A stretch of DNA of 64,000 nucleotides from positions 5,163,593-5,227,592 of the forward strand of contig VXAI01000025.1 of NCBI GenBank assembly GCA_013399305.1, written 5' to 3'. The stretch is from Rostratula benghalensis (taxonomy: Eukaryota > Chordata > Aves > Charadriiformes > Rostratulidae). The notes under the pieces were generated by a model. That model saw nothing but the letters and a program-made list of their open reading frames with translations. It had not been told where the DNA came from and did not search any database. This document shows positions 36,240-48,702 of the stretch, in pieces. Each line of letters begins with the position of its first letter. The first letter of the stretch is position 1. The translations under genes and the position numbers were made by a program.

Positions 36240-36755
36240 TCACTCAATATTTAAGTACTGAAAGACTTTTTGGCCTTGGTCTTCACCAGCAAGCACTCCA
36301 GCTACACCACCCAACTCACAGAAGACAAAGGCAGGGACTGGGAGAAGGAGAAACCATCCACTGTAGCAGAAGATCAAAATGATCTGAGGAACTCCAAAGT
36401 ACACAGATCCATGGGACCTGAGGAGATGCATCTGTGGGTCCCACGGGAACTGGCAAATGAAGTTGCCAGTATATATACCCATCATATTTGATAAGTTGTG
36501 GCAGTCTAGTGAAGTTCCCACCAACTGGAAAAGGGAAAATATAACCCCCATTTTTAAAAAAGGAAGAAATAGGTACTACAGGCCAGTCAGTCTCACCTCT
36601 GTGCCTGTCAAGATCATAGACCAGACCCTCCTGAAAACCCTATTAAGGCCCATGGAAAATGAGGTGATAAACCAACATGGCTTCACTAAGGGCAAATCAT
36701 GCCTGAAAAACGTGGTGTCCTTCTACAATGGGGTTACAGCACTGGCTGAAGAGCA
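36240..36755 (+). pseudogene. CR1 LINE ORF2 fragment (reverse transcriptase, broken)
   Basis: A remnant of the CR1 pol protein, which copies the element's RNA into the genome by target-primed reverse transcription. In the first frame (to about 36470) the motifs VFTSK, HRSMGPEEMH and RELANEVA fit the linker just before the RT domain. The reading then moves to another frame, where FDKLWQSSEVPTNWK, ITPIFKKG, YRPVSLTSVP and QHGFTKGKSC mark the RT N-terminal part. A few residues between FKKG and YRPVSL are missing compared with intact copies. There is one frameshift near 36465-36480, and the sequence stops matching CR1 after about 36755, before the catalytic YADD region. There is no CR1 3' tail, which is unusual for simple 5' truncation, so the 3' half was lost later. 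Inactive. Confidence 0.92.
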
Positions 36756-39700
36756 ACTGACATCAGTTCAGCAGCTGAAAGTCTATGAAAATCAAGTAAT
36801 CAACGTTACCGCATTTCTGAGAACTATTCCTCTCCTGTTTGATGTGGAGACACAGGAGGAAAAAAGGGGGAGGGCAGGGGCAAGAGAGGAAAAAGCACCC
36901 CACGTTCAATCCATTTGGAAAAACTGGTCCAACTGGGGAAGTAGCCAGTAGGGACAGGGCTTTTATCACCAGATGATACAGGCACAGACTTCTCAATGTC
37001 AGGACCTGAAAAGACTTCATTATGCATTAGGTCACTACTTCTAAGGATTCTATTTATTAAAATACTCAATCAAATTAAGACTTTTCTAACAACAAAGCAC
37101 AGAAGTCAATACTGATGTTACTAAACAGTAGGGAGATGGAACAAAACAAGCAGCTACACAAAGGACTCCCCCAATAATTCCCATACCTGTTGCAGAGCTT
37201 GTGCCCTCAGACAAGTACTAAGTACCCCATGAGGAGCAGTGGGAATGTATGTCTTAGGGTGCCATACTGCTCTGTCAGCCTCTTAAACACAAGTGATTTG
37301 GGGGTAAAAATCAATGGGAGATACTGATTCTGAAATAATTAACACTCTTGCTGCTCAGTTTTGTTGATTGCCTATCGTACCTCTCATCTGGGAGGAAAAC
37401 TGCATGGGATTCTGGTTTTGATTTATTTCTTTTTATGGGTTATTAAACTCTGTGGAAGTTTAGTTCTTTTTTTAAACCAGCAAAAAAAAAAGGGGGTATC
37501 ATAGTGCAAAAGACTCTCCCCTGAGAAGTTTTATATTCTGTATCAGCCAGATACAAACCATTGGCATCAAAAGCAAGAAGCCCTGGAGATGTTTAGATAG
37601 CAAAGACTTTCTGAAGGAAAAATTGGAGATTTTGATGAAAGAGGAGAGGATGGCATTTTGGTTCAGAAAAGCCTTGGAGGGTGTTGGTGGAATATCACAG
37701 ACAAGTTAAGACACAGATGATGTGCAGCCCACTCCTGGCTGCTGCTGTGTGTGAAGATGACTGCTGATCTTGTGGAGGAATTCCCTTGGTTTCACTGTCT
37801 CCCAGTGAGGAGCCTCCAAAGGAATGGTCTGGGGTTTGTGCTATTGAACTAACAGGTTTTGCCTCACTGCATGAAGTCCTTTAAATTATGCATGAGGTGT
37901 GCATTTTGCCCTGTTTGAACTGTCCATGCTAATGGAAGCACTAATGTTAGATGAACGGTATCTTTGAGCTAATGTGACTTTTAACTGGCAAGCAGTATGC
38001 TGTCAGGGGGAACATGCAGGGAACATAACTACATAGCCACGCTGGGAAAAAGGGTGGTGGTGCGTATGAGGGGGAACTTATAGTGTGCTGGGAAACAAAT
38101 AACTATAGGCCACTCTTAAACAAGTAAACAAACAACATGAATAGCCACATTCTCATTTGTTTGATTAATGGACACACAACTATCAGAGTGTAATGTAGGT
38201 AGAGGTAAGCTTTGTCTGGCCCAAACTATGGTATGGTGCCAAGGAATGAAACCTCAGAACCTCCTACCCCAAGAGCAAGCAGGAGACGGAGTCTGACCAA
38301 GCCCAAGAGATCTCAGTACTCAAAGATGCTTATTTATATGCCATACAAAATAGGACTTTTTTTTTTTTCCTCAGGCTTTGAGGGACTCTGCTGGCTCAGC
38401 CCATATGGCGGATGCAGCCTTTCATTTATGAACCACCACAACAAAGAAGTGGCCCAATGCTCAGCAGCATATTGGGCAGCAAGGCCATAGGAGGAAGCCC
38501 GATACGCTGTTAAACAGCTCTCTGGCCTCCTCTTCACAGGAGAGTGATGAGACTAAGAGCTGTCTTGCTGTTTCAGGGATTCCACAGCTCGAGATCTGCC
38601 GAGTGGTTTGACAGACTTCCCTGTTTCGCTTTGTGCAGTTGTAGACATTTTGGGGCTGTGTTTATCTTGCCTTTTTTGCCTTGCACAGGTGACCTGTGAG
38701 GTCCCTGCGTGAGACCAGTTGTGGTACTCATGCAGGGCCACTCAGAAAAAAGCATGCCTGGGAACTCTTAAGGCTTGTGAAAGTTTGTGCCCTCCTTCCC
38801 TTCTGTTACTGCAAGGATTTCACATGGTGGGAACAGCATCAGAAGAGCAAGAGGTGGCTGAAACTGCTGAAAGACAGGCTGAATCAGACCCCTGAGATCC
38901 ACATGAGAGCTGCTGCAAAGCAGCAGAGACCTCACCATGATACACACGGAGGGAAGGCATGGCCATGGGAAGAGGAGCTGGGACCAGGACCCCTATGTGT
39001 TCTGACCTGCAGTGCCATCTGAACCTAAAACTGCCTCCAATCACTCATTTGATTTGCCAGATTGCTTCCTCTGCTTTCTCACATTTTCACAATTTTATCA
39101 GGGTTTCTTACACACTAAGAAACTTATTAGCTAACTGTTTCTAAAAAGCTCAAGTACCTTTAGCTAAAAGAACAGAGAACAGAGCAGTAAATTCTGACCT
39201 TTACCTGGGATGATTCATGCACAGCAGCCCAATTCCTTTTTTACTTTCCTAAATTAGTAATTCAGCAATGTGGGTTGGTCTCCATTCGATCCCCTTTACT
39301 GCTACTGGAAAAATCACCCAAATATAGCAAGAGAGAATTACTGATGGACTGACACAAATGCTTAATTTCATGAGTTGTCATTGACTTACCCCACTTATCA
39401 TACCCACTTCTCCCTTTTGAAAACACTCCTATAAATCTCCCTGTGCTGCTTGATTGAAGCTGCACTGAATTAACACAACCACATCCTGTCTGCTTTATGC
39501 CTTTCCACTGCTGCTCTGGGGTCTTACCCTCTGCCCTGATGGTCCACCCAAGTTTAGCATCACTTTGGCCTCTAGTACCAAATTGCTCCACTTAAATCCC
39601 AGAAGGGAAGAAATGATCAACCTGTCATGACCAGCTTTATCTCCAAGTCTCAATGTGACTTCAGCACAGCAACTTCTCCCTATAATGTTCCTGATACCTG

Positions 39701-42700
39701 GCTGTGTGATTTTACACTTGCCCGTTCTGCACCTGTGCTTCCACTGATCTGCTTTTTCTCTCTAAGCAAAGCACTCATCTCAGTGTTGCAGTTTTCCCTG
39801 GGTTAAACAGAGACAACCAGATTTACCTCTTTTGAAAGGCATCTTTAGAGCCTCAGGAAAAAGCTTTAGGTGAGATCTGAGTGTTAGAGAAAGACCTGTC
39901 GCATAAATTTAAAAATCAAATAAACATGACCTGTCATTTCAACACAAAACAAAACCAAAACCAAGATAGTTCAATTCCAGAGTTTAAGCCCTAAGCCAGG
40001 ACAAAAAGTGACCAATTACCTGACAGTGAGAAATGGTAAAATATAGTAGTTTCAATAGTGAAAATATTAGGAGAATGCAGGAACAACAGCAGAACATGTC
40101 ACAGGGGGTCAAGAGAGAAAACAAACAGCTGTGATCTATAATCAAATGATAGGAGTTGGAATGCATAATGTAGAAAAACTTGTAGTACACTGTGAATCCA
40201 CTGTGTGCAGAGAGTTTTTTATTTAAATTATATTGAGACAAGGCAATATTCTTCTCAGCCATCCATGGAGAAGGTTCATAAGGCTAATATGAGTGATCAC
40301 TTATGAGACCACTGGCCTCAACTCTAAATGAATGAGACTTAGATAATGATTTCTCTCCAGCTTCAAAGTCAAGACTCTTCAAAACAACCAGCAGAAACAG
40401 TACAATAGATCTGTTTTGAAGACAGAAAACAAGAATCACTGTTCATGCACTTTTTTTGCAGTCTCTCAGCTGCCAGCCCCATTCACATGAGCAATGTTTG
40501 AAGTAAACTACCAGCCCCAGATCAAGTACACTTGATGTCAAAAGTGACTGGCTGAGGCAGACAAGTAACACTTGGTGCCTGAACTCCAGAGTCACAGAGG
40601 GGCTTTAAAAAGATGAACTGGAATGGTGGCAGATGAAAAAAACATGAGCCTTCCTCCCTGAAACAGTCAAATGTCTCTGGAATCCCTGAAATCAATATTT
40701 CTTCCTAGATGTGTGAAGACGGACACCTGAAACCTGTCCTCAGCAAGTGAAAAGTCCTTGTAGCAAATGCCTAAGAGTTCTTTTCTGGTCCAAGCCAGGT
40801 CTTGGTACCCTGTAGTTAATTTACAAGAATTCTAAGAGTTTTATGGCATTTTTTGTGGCTCAAGCAAGTCAACATGAATACAAGACCACAGAAATTGGTC
40901 AGAAAGAAGAGCAAATTAGGAGGAAAGTATTTTGACTTGATTATACAATGGTCAAAGAACCTTTTATACATCTTTACAGTCACTTTCCATGATGCCAAAC
41001 ATCAAGACTGAGAATGTTCCTGATACAGAGCAATACTTGAATTTCAACCTGAGAATTTTCTGGAGAAGAGAGATCACCCTGAAGTCTCAGGTCCTCTGCC
41101 TTTAGGTAGTAGCCCTGGATGGGAATCCTGCCCAAGAATGTTAAGCATTAGAACAAGAAATTACAAGCACTTTGTCTTCTGAGTGACTTATTATGTTCCA
41201 TAGAAGTAGTGAAATGCTCATGTTCTCTGTCCCAGACACTCTGCAGCAGGATGTTTCATTGAAGTGCTACAGTGTTTTCTTTCTGTGATTTATAACCTTA
41301 CATATTCCCACATGTACTGAAAGACACTCAAAAATATACAGGCAGCCTCCCGCTTAATAAAAACCAGATCCTATTTCAGCTAACTGTATTACCTGAACAA
41401 TCTCAATCTTAAGAACAACAACGAAATCAAGGGAAAAGACAGAGGGTAACCCCTTGCAACCAGAGGATTAGATGACCATCTCAAGTGTTTTTTCAGATCT
41501 CACCACAATCTCGTAACAGGCGGCCACAACTTCGACTCAATTAGATAAATATCACTAAAGCTTTAATTTAAGCTCATCTGTGATCCAAGATTAGACCACC
41601 AGATAAACATTAAATCAAAGGATACCCTTTCCTTGTATAACTCGGAAGTATAAAACCATGTAATAAGCAAAAAAGAAAAAAAAAGGCAAGAAATAGTGGG
41701 AAAGTGTCTACATACAAAATTAACATGATGGGTTACAAAAAGAAAAAACAAGATTAACCTTAAACATCATTTACTGTAAGTGTTGTGAAATGCTTAAGAT
41801 TTTTTTTTTAATCCAAAGGAAGTCTACCTGAAAAGTGTATGGTATAAATATTACTCTTAGTTTTACACTTGCAAATTAAGAAGAACACGGGGAACAAAGA
41901 AATGATAGAAAACATTAAAACAGAAGTATAAAACCTCCTAATCTTACAGAGTTGTGTTATTTTAGGCTACTTATGGTGTCTTCCCCTATAGGGAATACAT
42001 TTCTGGAGGAGCATAATGCAAGGTACGGCATAACTCTGAGCGTAAGGTTAATGGGGAATTAAACCTCTTCTAGTGAAAAGCTCTTTAAAAAGATACAGGA
42101 GAGGCTTCTCTTCTTACTCAGTTTGCTAATAGACAAATTAAGTTGCTATGGGATAATTATTAGTAAGCATATTTTAGAAGGGTTTTCCTACATTTGTGTC
42201 ATAGAATATTTAAAGAGAATGAGACATCCCCAAAGGAACGCTCTTGGCCTTGTAACCCAGGCAGCCCACACCAACACAAGCTCATACTCAGCTCAACACC
42301 CGCCCTGCGCACACCCCCAGGTTACTCATCTCCACCACAGAAAGGGGCCTTGCAAACACACCCCTGAGAGCTGAAGACAAGCACAGATAAACCCAGAAGC
42401 TGTGCCCAAGCCTCAGAACACACTCCAGCAGTACCCTACCAGGGAATTAAAATGAAGCACTTTTTGCCAGAGGTTTTTGCTGCTTCCCTTCTTTGAGGGT
42501 TTGTGGGGTTTATTGGTCCCCCCCATTCTGATAGGCATCCAAACAAAGCCATTGCCCTAATTACCCAGGCATTTCTGTTGCTTCATCAACTGGATGATCT
42601 CAGCACCTTCAACTCCAACTTTATTCCCACAGCTCCCAAACAGCAAAGAAATATCACCATGCCATCCCACAGCTGGGAAACGCAGACCAAAGGGTGGGAT

Positions 42701-43993
42701 TAATCGCCCTTGGTCACAGTTGATGGCTATGAGAGCACTGAAAATTGAATGCTAAACCACAAGAACATGCTGTGCTATCACTAATAGTTTCTGCTGGGTA
42801 AAACAACGAGGTGCTGAGGACCTTCCAAGACTCAGTGAGAGTGATCACTTTCCAGCAAGTCTTCAAGTGCATGAAACTCATAGCGTACGAGCTACACAGC
42901 AACCATTTCTGTAGTATTTTCATTTTACAGCATTTTTTATATGGTAAAGGAAAAAATATATTTCCACTTTTCCATAAGACTACAATTTGCCCAAGTTTCA
43001 CATGCAATATCAAAGGCTCGTATCTACAGTTTCCTTTAGTCTCACACACCCATCTCATACACATTCAACAAAAAGAAACTTGAATGTCACTGGGGTTTTT
43101 TTATGGTTTTGGGTTTTTTTAAATAAAATTTAAACAATTCAGATTTCTGCTGAGTGCACATAGGCTGATGTTCAGAAATCCCATTAAAATCAAGGTACAA
43201 ATATGTTCCCAGGGGACTGATGGTAAATGACAGAAATGGAGACTGTTTAGGATTTAAAACTCTTCCAGCAGCTCAGCACCAGGGGGCACATTTAAAAGCT
43301 AACTGTACACAAATTTTCTAATTAGGCTTAGTTCACAGCCCTTTTTCTAAACTCACAGGGGCTTTAAATGAGAAGATGCAACAGTGATATGACTTGAGAG
43401 CCCGTGAGTTACACCCATCAGAAGGTGTACATGCGAAGAATCAGCATCTTCAACAGCTGTTCACTGCTCACCACGTGGGAACAGCACCTACGATGAAACA
43501 GTGGAGAGCCAGGAAATCCACAGTTTCAGATTTTTCCTAGCTGTCTGGCTACCCTGAACATCCACCAGTGCCATAAACCGACTTTAGTAAAGGGTTCAGA
43601 TGCCACCTTTCCCTAAGGTAAAATTCAGAAAGCAGAATTCCTGAAGGTTTAACTGGAGAGGTGTTGTTTCTCACACACGATGCACAAATCTACTGACTGG
43701 ACACACTCTAAAACCGTCTTGTAGAAGTAAGGAATATCCCCATGTATTTTTCCTCCCACAAACCTGATCAAACTACTTTATTTCCATGGCAAACATAGAT
43801 GTTCTCCATTACACCAGTTTCAGATGCCAGTAAATTCAGCAGAATTGCAGCTGTTTAACACTTGCATATGGAATAAGACAATGAGCCCTATGAGGTGCTC
43901 AGCACATTGCAGCATCACTTCCCAGTATGATACTCTAGTGAACATTAAATAATAATTCTTAATTACAGTAACCCACATAGGAAAAAAATTGTT
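36756..43993. other. long non-coding stretch, no gene seen
   Basis: Over 7 kb of unique sequence with only small features: A9G5 around 37482-37496, a T12 run at 38357-38368, and T/G-rich DNA at 43092-43121. Open frames (38212-39044, 42123-43083) overlap on both strands and show no family features. No transposon, RNA or conserved-looking block stands out. Confidence 0.65.
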
Positions 43994-44030
43994 ATTTGTC
44001 ATTTGTTAATGTAAATTTGTCATTTGTTAA
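43994..44030. repeat. 16-base direct repeat
   Basis: ATTTGTCATTTGTTAA at 43994-44009 is repeated exactly at 44015-44030 with five bases between. It is probably a small local duplication. Confidence 0.95.
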
Positions 44031-44889
44031 AAGATTTCCTACAAGAGTAAATTTTACCCATGTACAGGAGGTGTACTAACCCCAGAGATGGTGGATTTAC
44101 ACAGTGGATAAATTTGGCCTCTCTTGCATATATGCTTGACAGTGAAGGAAAATTGCACCAACTCTAGTAAGTTACACAGTTTGTCCTAATCTATGTTTTA
44201 TTCTTTCACATACACCTCAATTTGAGGGGAAAAGAAATAGATATCAGATGTGACAAGTGTATGGTTTTTTCCCCTGCTATCTGACTGTTCATTTTGCCTT
44301 GGAAGGGCTGGAGCACCTTTCAAAAGTTTTAGCCCTCTGTTTCTGAGGAACTTATCCTTGTGGCATGTCTGTCAGTTTTCACAGCGCTCAAGCAAGTCTT
44401 TGCAATTTTCACATAATGGCAGTTGTTGACAGGTTGTTAGGGCTGACAGTGAATATGTTTGAAAAACTGTCAAGCCGGTGAAAAAAAATTAGAGGGAGAG
44501 AGAGGGAGCCTCCTTACATTTGTAACAGCATGTTAAACTGTAAATGCATTCTCGGAATGCATAGGTCCACTTCCAGTCGTGTTATTTGCTCCATGATGAC
44601 AGCATATGGGAATATATGATCCTTAAAAATTAATGTCACATTGTCACTTTATAGGTCACAACCACATTACTACAAAACCCTGTTTACCTTTAGAATTGAT
44701 TTTACCTTTAATGCTCAATAATAGCTGTTTCAAACAAAGAAATTGCTAAAAATATGGTGCCACTGCCACCAGCTTTTAATTTGCTTAGTGCTGCTTTTGC
44801 CAAAGGTATTACAGGCCATCGAGAGCCCACACTGATGCACATACCTGCTTCTCTGCCCAAATGCCTTCTCCAGCACCATCCAGAGAGGG
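44031..44889. other. non-coding stretch, no gene seen
   Basis: AT-rich unique sequence. It holds a purine tract at 44489-44508 and an 8-3-8 inverted repeat, ATGCATTC/GAATGCAT, at 44544-44562 that is within chance. A short CR1-like phrase (GGAAGGGCTGGAGCACCTTTC, 44301-44321) is too small to call. Confidence 0.65.
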
Positions 44890-45210
44890 TATGAAAAAAG
44901 GCTGAAGGTTATAGCAAGGTGGGGGTCAGTCTGTTCTCTCAAGTAACAAGTGATAGGACAAGAGGAAATGGCCCCAAGTTGCACCAGCTGAGGTTTAGAT
45001 TGGGTATTAGGAAAAAAATTCTGTACCAAGCAGGCTGTCAAGCATTTGGAATAGGCTGCCCAGGGAAGGGGTTGAGTCACCACCACTGGAGGTATTTAGA
45101 AGATGGGTAGATGTGATGCTGAGAGCCATGGTTTAGTGGAGGACTTGGCAGTGCTGGGTTAACAGCTGGACTTGATCTTAAAGCTCTCTTCCAACCAAAC
45201 TGATTCTATG
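44890..45210 (+). mobile_element. CR1 LINE 3' end, 5'-truncated
   Basis: The best-preserved transposon in the window. In order it carries TAGCAAGGTGGGGGTCAG, CAAGTAACAAGTGATAGGAC, AAGAGGAAATGGCCCCAAG, GAGGTTTAGATTGGGTATTA, GGAATAGGCTGCCCAGGGAA, GGTTGAGTCACCACCACTGG, ATGGTTTAGTGGAGGACTTG, GGACTTGATCTTAAAGCTC and ends in TGATTCTATG. These are diagnostic of avian CR1 3' ends. It starts inside the 3' part (5' truncation, usual for CR1), keeps no coding capacity, and has one family-typical end unit instead of several. The divergence visible by eye suggests an old but not ancient copy. Confidence 0.95.
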
Positions 45211-46203
45211 GTTTTCCAAAGCTCCTCAGCTGAAGAAAGGCCTGTGACCAACAGCAGCTGTGACCAAGGCACAGCCTTGAATGCTCTTCCCCAGACACCA
45301 GTAGTCAGGTTCACTGAGAACCTATTCACTAAAAATTGTGACAGAAGGTAAATTTTTTGTCTCATTACTAAGAGATTCTGCCCATTTCGGTGATCCTGCC
45401 ACAGTAGGGTCAGTGTCCAATATTACATAGGAATATTTTCTATTGCGTGTTTGCATTATGCAAGACTTTGACAAACAAGTTTTAGATTTCAACTTATTTC
45501 TGTAAGAGATTTCTTAAAATAATTTTTATTCAGATTTTAAAGACTTGTTCTTACAGTCTTTTTATAGCGATGCTTTGGTTAGCATTTCAAGGGGAAAACT
45601 GGATCCTGACCATCCACAGCGTGAGGCAGGTCTCCTTTGTCTAATATTAGACACAGACTAAAATAACTGGGAGAAATAAAGGGCAGCTTAGCATCACCAC
45701 CAACGTGAAATTGTTATATCCATGATAAAGTACTACATAGTGTATTCACAACAAGAAAACTGGTCTAAAATGTCTTTTGAGTAGGAATTTGAGATGGTGA
45801 ACTGCATAGAAGCAGTGTTCCAGTAGACAGTAGTTAAGTTTGCAATAACATGTCCAGCAGAAAAATAAGTTATTAAATAGAGGGAAAGAACTGGACTGGA
45901 TAAATCAGTGAAGGAAGAGAATTGCCAAGGTGATGTGGAAAAATTAACAGATGATGCATCTCCCAGGGTTACATGCAGTATCAGGAATGTATTGGGACCT
46001 GGAAAAGAAATATAGAAAGCAACCGAAACAGAACGGTAAAGAGGAAGAGCACAAATGAATCACGTAAGGAAGTCTAGACAACATCACCATGAACTATCAA
46101 ACTCTGTAGTACCAAGATGAAGAAGAGTCCATGAGGTTGAGTGTGAGTTGGCATCCCAGATTGATCTCTAAACTTGATGTGTCACAGAGGACTTCTTCCA
46201 GTT
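45211..46203. other. non-coding stretch with a 16-bp palindrome
   Basis: Unique sequence apart from the perfect palindrome TGTCTAATATTAGACA at 45638-45653. Open frames at 45159-45365 begin in the CR1 end and are not genes. Confidence 0.65.
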
Positions 46204-46262
46204 CCTGCTGAAGTCAAGAGAAGAACTCCCATTTATTTGAAGAGAAGCAGGATTAGGTCCTA
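46204..46262. repeat. fragment of an old amniote repeat
   Basis: Blocks CTGCTGAAGTCAAGAG, AAGAACTCCCATTTATTTGA and GAAGCAGGATTAGGTCCTAA match in order an old amniote repeat core (see also 33091, 48662, 52814). It abuts the SINE-like pair that follows and may have been part of the same older insertion. Confidence 0.4.
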
Positions 46263-46274
46263 ATCCTTCTGCCT

Positions 46275-46385
46275 CACTATCCAGTAAAGTGAGGATAATA
46301 ATTGTATTGACAGGTAATTCTGTCTCACAGGAGTATTCTGAGGATTACGTAGCGTCTGCACTGTGCTGTGAAATGCTAAGTGCTA
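46275..46385 (+). mobile_element. MIR-like ancient SINE fragment, forward
   Basis: CCAGTAAAGTGAGGATAATA, then TCTCACAGGAGTATTCTGAG and GATTACGTAG, then GTGAAATGCTAAGTGCTAAA follow the 3' half of MIR-like SINEs ('tgtaaaatggggataataat...cacagggttgttgtgaggatt...aagcgct'). Old and diverged. Tail bounds are approximate. Confidence 0.55.
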
Positions 46386-46394
46386 AATATGATT

Positions 46395-46625
46395 ATACAG
46401 GGATTTCCATCCAAAGATCTCAAAGCACTTTCCAAACATTAATAATTGAAGCTGTATAATACCCTTAGGACTGCACACGTAGAGAAGGCAAACAAGATTC
46501 AGGGCTCAGCAAAGCGGGCGAGGATTATTAGACTTATTTTATAGTGGATAAACTGCACCACAGTGAGATTGTGACTCGCCCAAAGTAACAGAACAAATCG
46601 GTGCCACATCAGGAAATGAGCAGAC
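46395..46625 (-). mobile_element. MIR-like ancient SINE, reverse
   Basis: Reading on the + strand: GATCTCAAAGCACTTTCCAA, ACATTAATAATTG, then GAGGATTATTAGACTTATTT, TATAGTGGATAAACTGC, GTGACTCGCCCAAAGTAACA and CAGAACAAATCGGTGCCA. This is the complement of the same SINE type found just upstream, so the two lie head to head. A 60-70 base stretch in the middle (46430-46500) does not fit and may be an insertion or heavy decay. Family assignment is by recalled pattern only. Confidence 0.6.
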
Positions 46626-48644
46626 TCCTTCACACTTCTCACAGGAAAGAGATGCACATGGAATGAGAGGGTTGATCAGCTTTTGGAAGGATTTGGATGG
46701 ATCAGGCCACAGCAAAGAAGTGGAACGCTCAGAGAAGACTGAAGAGAGCACAACAACAAAAGAAACAACAAACCAACCCCCACTTTTTGGGAAAGTGGCA
46801 GGCATTGTTAATTTTTAGATACACAAGCAAGAACCAACAGAAGACAATGCCTTAAAGCAGCAAAAAGTACAGTTTATTGGCAGGAGGTATAGCCACTACT
46901 AAGAACAACATCAATTCTTTGCCTCACAGATTCAACAAAGAAGATAGAGAACACATGTCAAGACTCAGATTAATTTCCCAAGGGAAAAACAAACACAGAA
47001 GGAAATTAAAATCATGTTAGAACAAGGAATCAAGAAATCAGAATGACTGAAGACTAGCTAAGACTTACGGATGAAACAGACTCCTCTCAATTTCTGGAAT
47101 AGAAGGCCAAGTATTCACAGAACCCTTCAAGGTCATTTTGGTATCGGACAGTAACACAACCTCACCTGACACTGAAATGGACCCAAGACTCACAACGGCT
47201 CAGATAGGTCCAGCAAATCAAGGCAATCTTGACATATAAAAATGAACATAAATGCAATCAAAGACAGCTTCTGAGAACACATAAGGATTCATCTTTTGAC
47301 ATGCTGACGAAAGATCTTGTCTACCAGGTATGACTGAATATCAAAAACTGTGTCTCTAAGTGAATTTGCTTTGCATTACAGGATTGAACAGGCCAAGCAA
47401 CCACCTTACAAGGTACTGATACATCACTGCATGAAAAGTAACCTTCATCTGACTGTGAGACTCCAGTTCAATGCTGCAATATTCAGATGAGGCACTACAA
47501 CAGACGCTGAGCACAAAAGTTCGTTGTCGGGACCAGCGTTTGGAGATAAAATTATTTCTTTCACAGCATGCCTATGTACAAGCTTCTTCATAGGTTTCTG
47601 AGCTGGAGAGAATGCAAGACCAGGACTGAAGGAAGCAATAAATGGAGCACACAGTGATCATCTCAACATTGCTAATTCTCACACTACTGCAAGAGCAAGA
47701 AGAACATTTTCACCTCTTCATTGCCACAAAGAGGGGTTTGCACAGAGACCAAGATCTGTTCCAGCTGCTAGGAAAGCTTAAAGGAAATACTATTAAATAT
47801 ATACAGGCAGATTGTTTTTTTATAAACAAAGAGGAAATGAAGAAACAATACATGACAGTAAACTCCAGAGGAATACAGAAGCATTACATAGGTATGTATC
47901 TACCCAGTTGCACACAAAATCATGGAAAAATGGTTCAGTCATTTACTAAAAAAATTACACTGAATTAGAAGTGTTAAATAAAAAGCAGGACTCTACTTCA
48001 GAAGCATTCTTGGCTTCACTTCATTTGGTTTTAAATTTTCGTAACAAGCCTTGAAATAAATACAGGAGAGCAGCACCTGAGAAGTGTAAAGTGTTGTCTC
48101 TTACTCTGATTCCAGCCTGTTCTGTACCAGCTTCTCAGCTTCACTTCTGCTAAATCTTTTTCTTGTGTCGTAACAATGCTGGGCACTTCACTTGAAAAGA
48201 TAATATCTAGTAGTTACTGAAAGAATGCTATGAATATTCATGGTTAATGCTGACCAAAAGGATGAACTCCTAAAGCAGTACTTTCTTCTCCTGGAATTAA
48301 ATTAAGCTGAGCAATAGGAGCGGATACAGACAGGAGCTTCACAACCAGCTTTCTTAGAAATACTCTATAAACTTTTAATTAAAAATTACCTGGAATATAG
48401 CTAATTCTGTTTTCCCGCTTAAAAACCTTTTAGGGTCATTGTGAAAGATACTAGAGATCTGTGGAAAACATTTTGAAACTACTCTGAAGACAGTCTCATA
48501 TGTGTGAAGATCTGAATCAATTCCCCTTAAGTCAGTGCAACTGTTCCCATTCATTTTCAAGGAATCATTGCAAAAGAGACAGATACTAGTTACGTTTATA
48601 CAAAAATGAAATCTCCTTTTCATCCCAATTTCCTCAATTTCTAC
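46626..48644. other. non-coding stretch, no gene seen
   Basis: Unique sequence. A + frame of 108 codons (47642-47968) has no domain I recognise and no exon context. An A/C-rich patch lies at 46747-46790. Confidence 0.6.
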
Positions 48645-48661
48645 ACTTCCAACTGAGTCAG

Positions 48662-48702
48662 TTGGAGTTTTGCCACTGACTTCATTAGCAACAGGATCTG
48701 GA
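48662..48702 (+). repeat. fragment of an old amniote repeat
   Basis: TTGGAGTTTTGCCACTGACT followed by TCATTAGCAACAGGATCTGG is a clear match in order to the 'gggagttttgccattgacttcaatgggagcaggat' core of an old amniote repeat as I recall it. A minus-strand frame crosses it, so that frame is not a gene. Confidence 0.5.

Noticed and set aside
44301..44321. CR1-like phrase GGCTGGAGCACCTTTC
   Set aside because: Too short, and the next bases do not follow the CR1 order; probably chance.
46981..47043. A short frame resembling the region just before retroelement reverse transcriptase
   Set aside because: Only about 30 codons, bounded by stops, no RT motifs before or after, and no LTR or tail; similarity is at chance level.
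47642..47968. A 108-codon + frame starting with a hydrophobic stretch like a signal peptide
   Set aside because: No cysteine pattern, cleavage context or known family, and no neighbouring exon.
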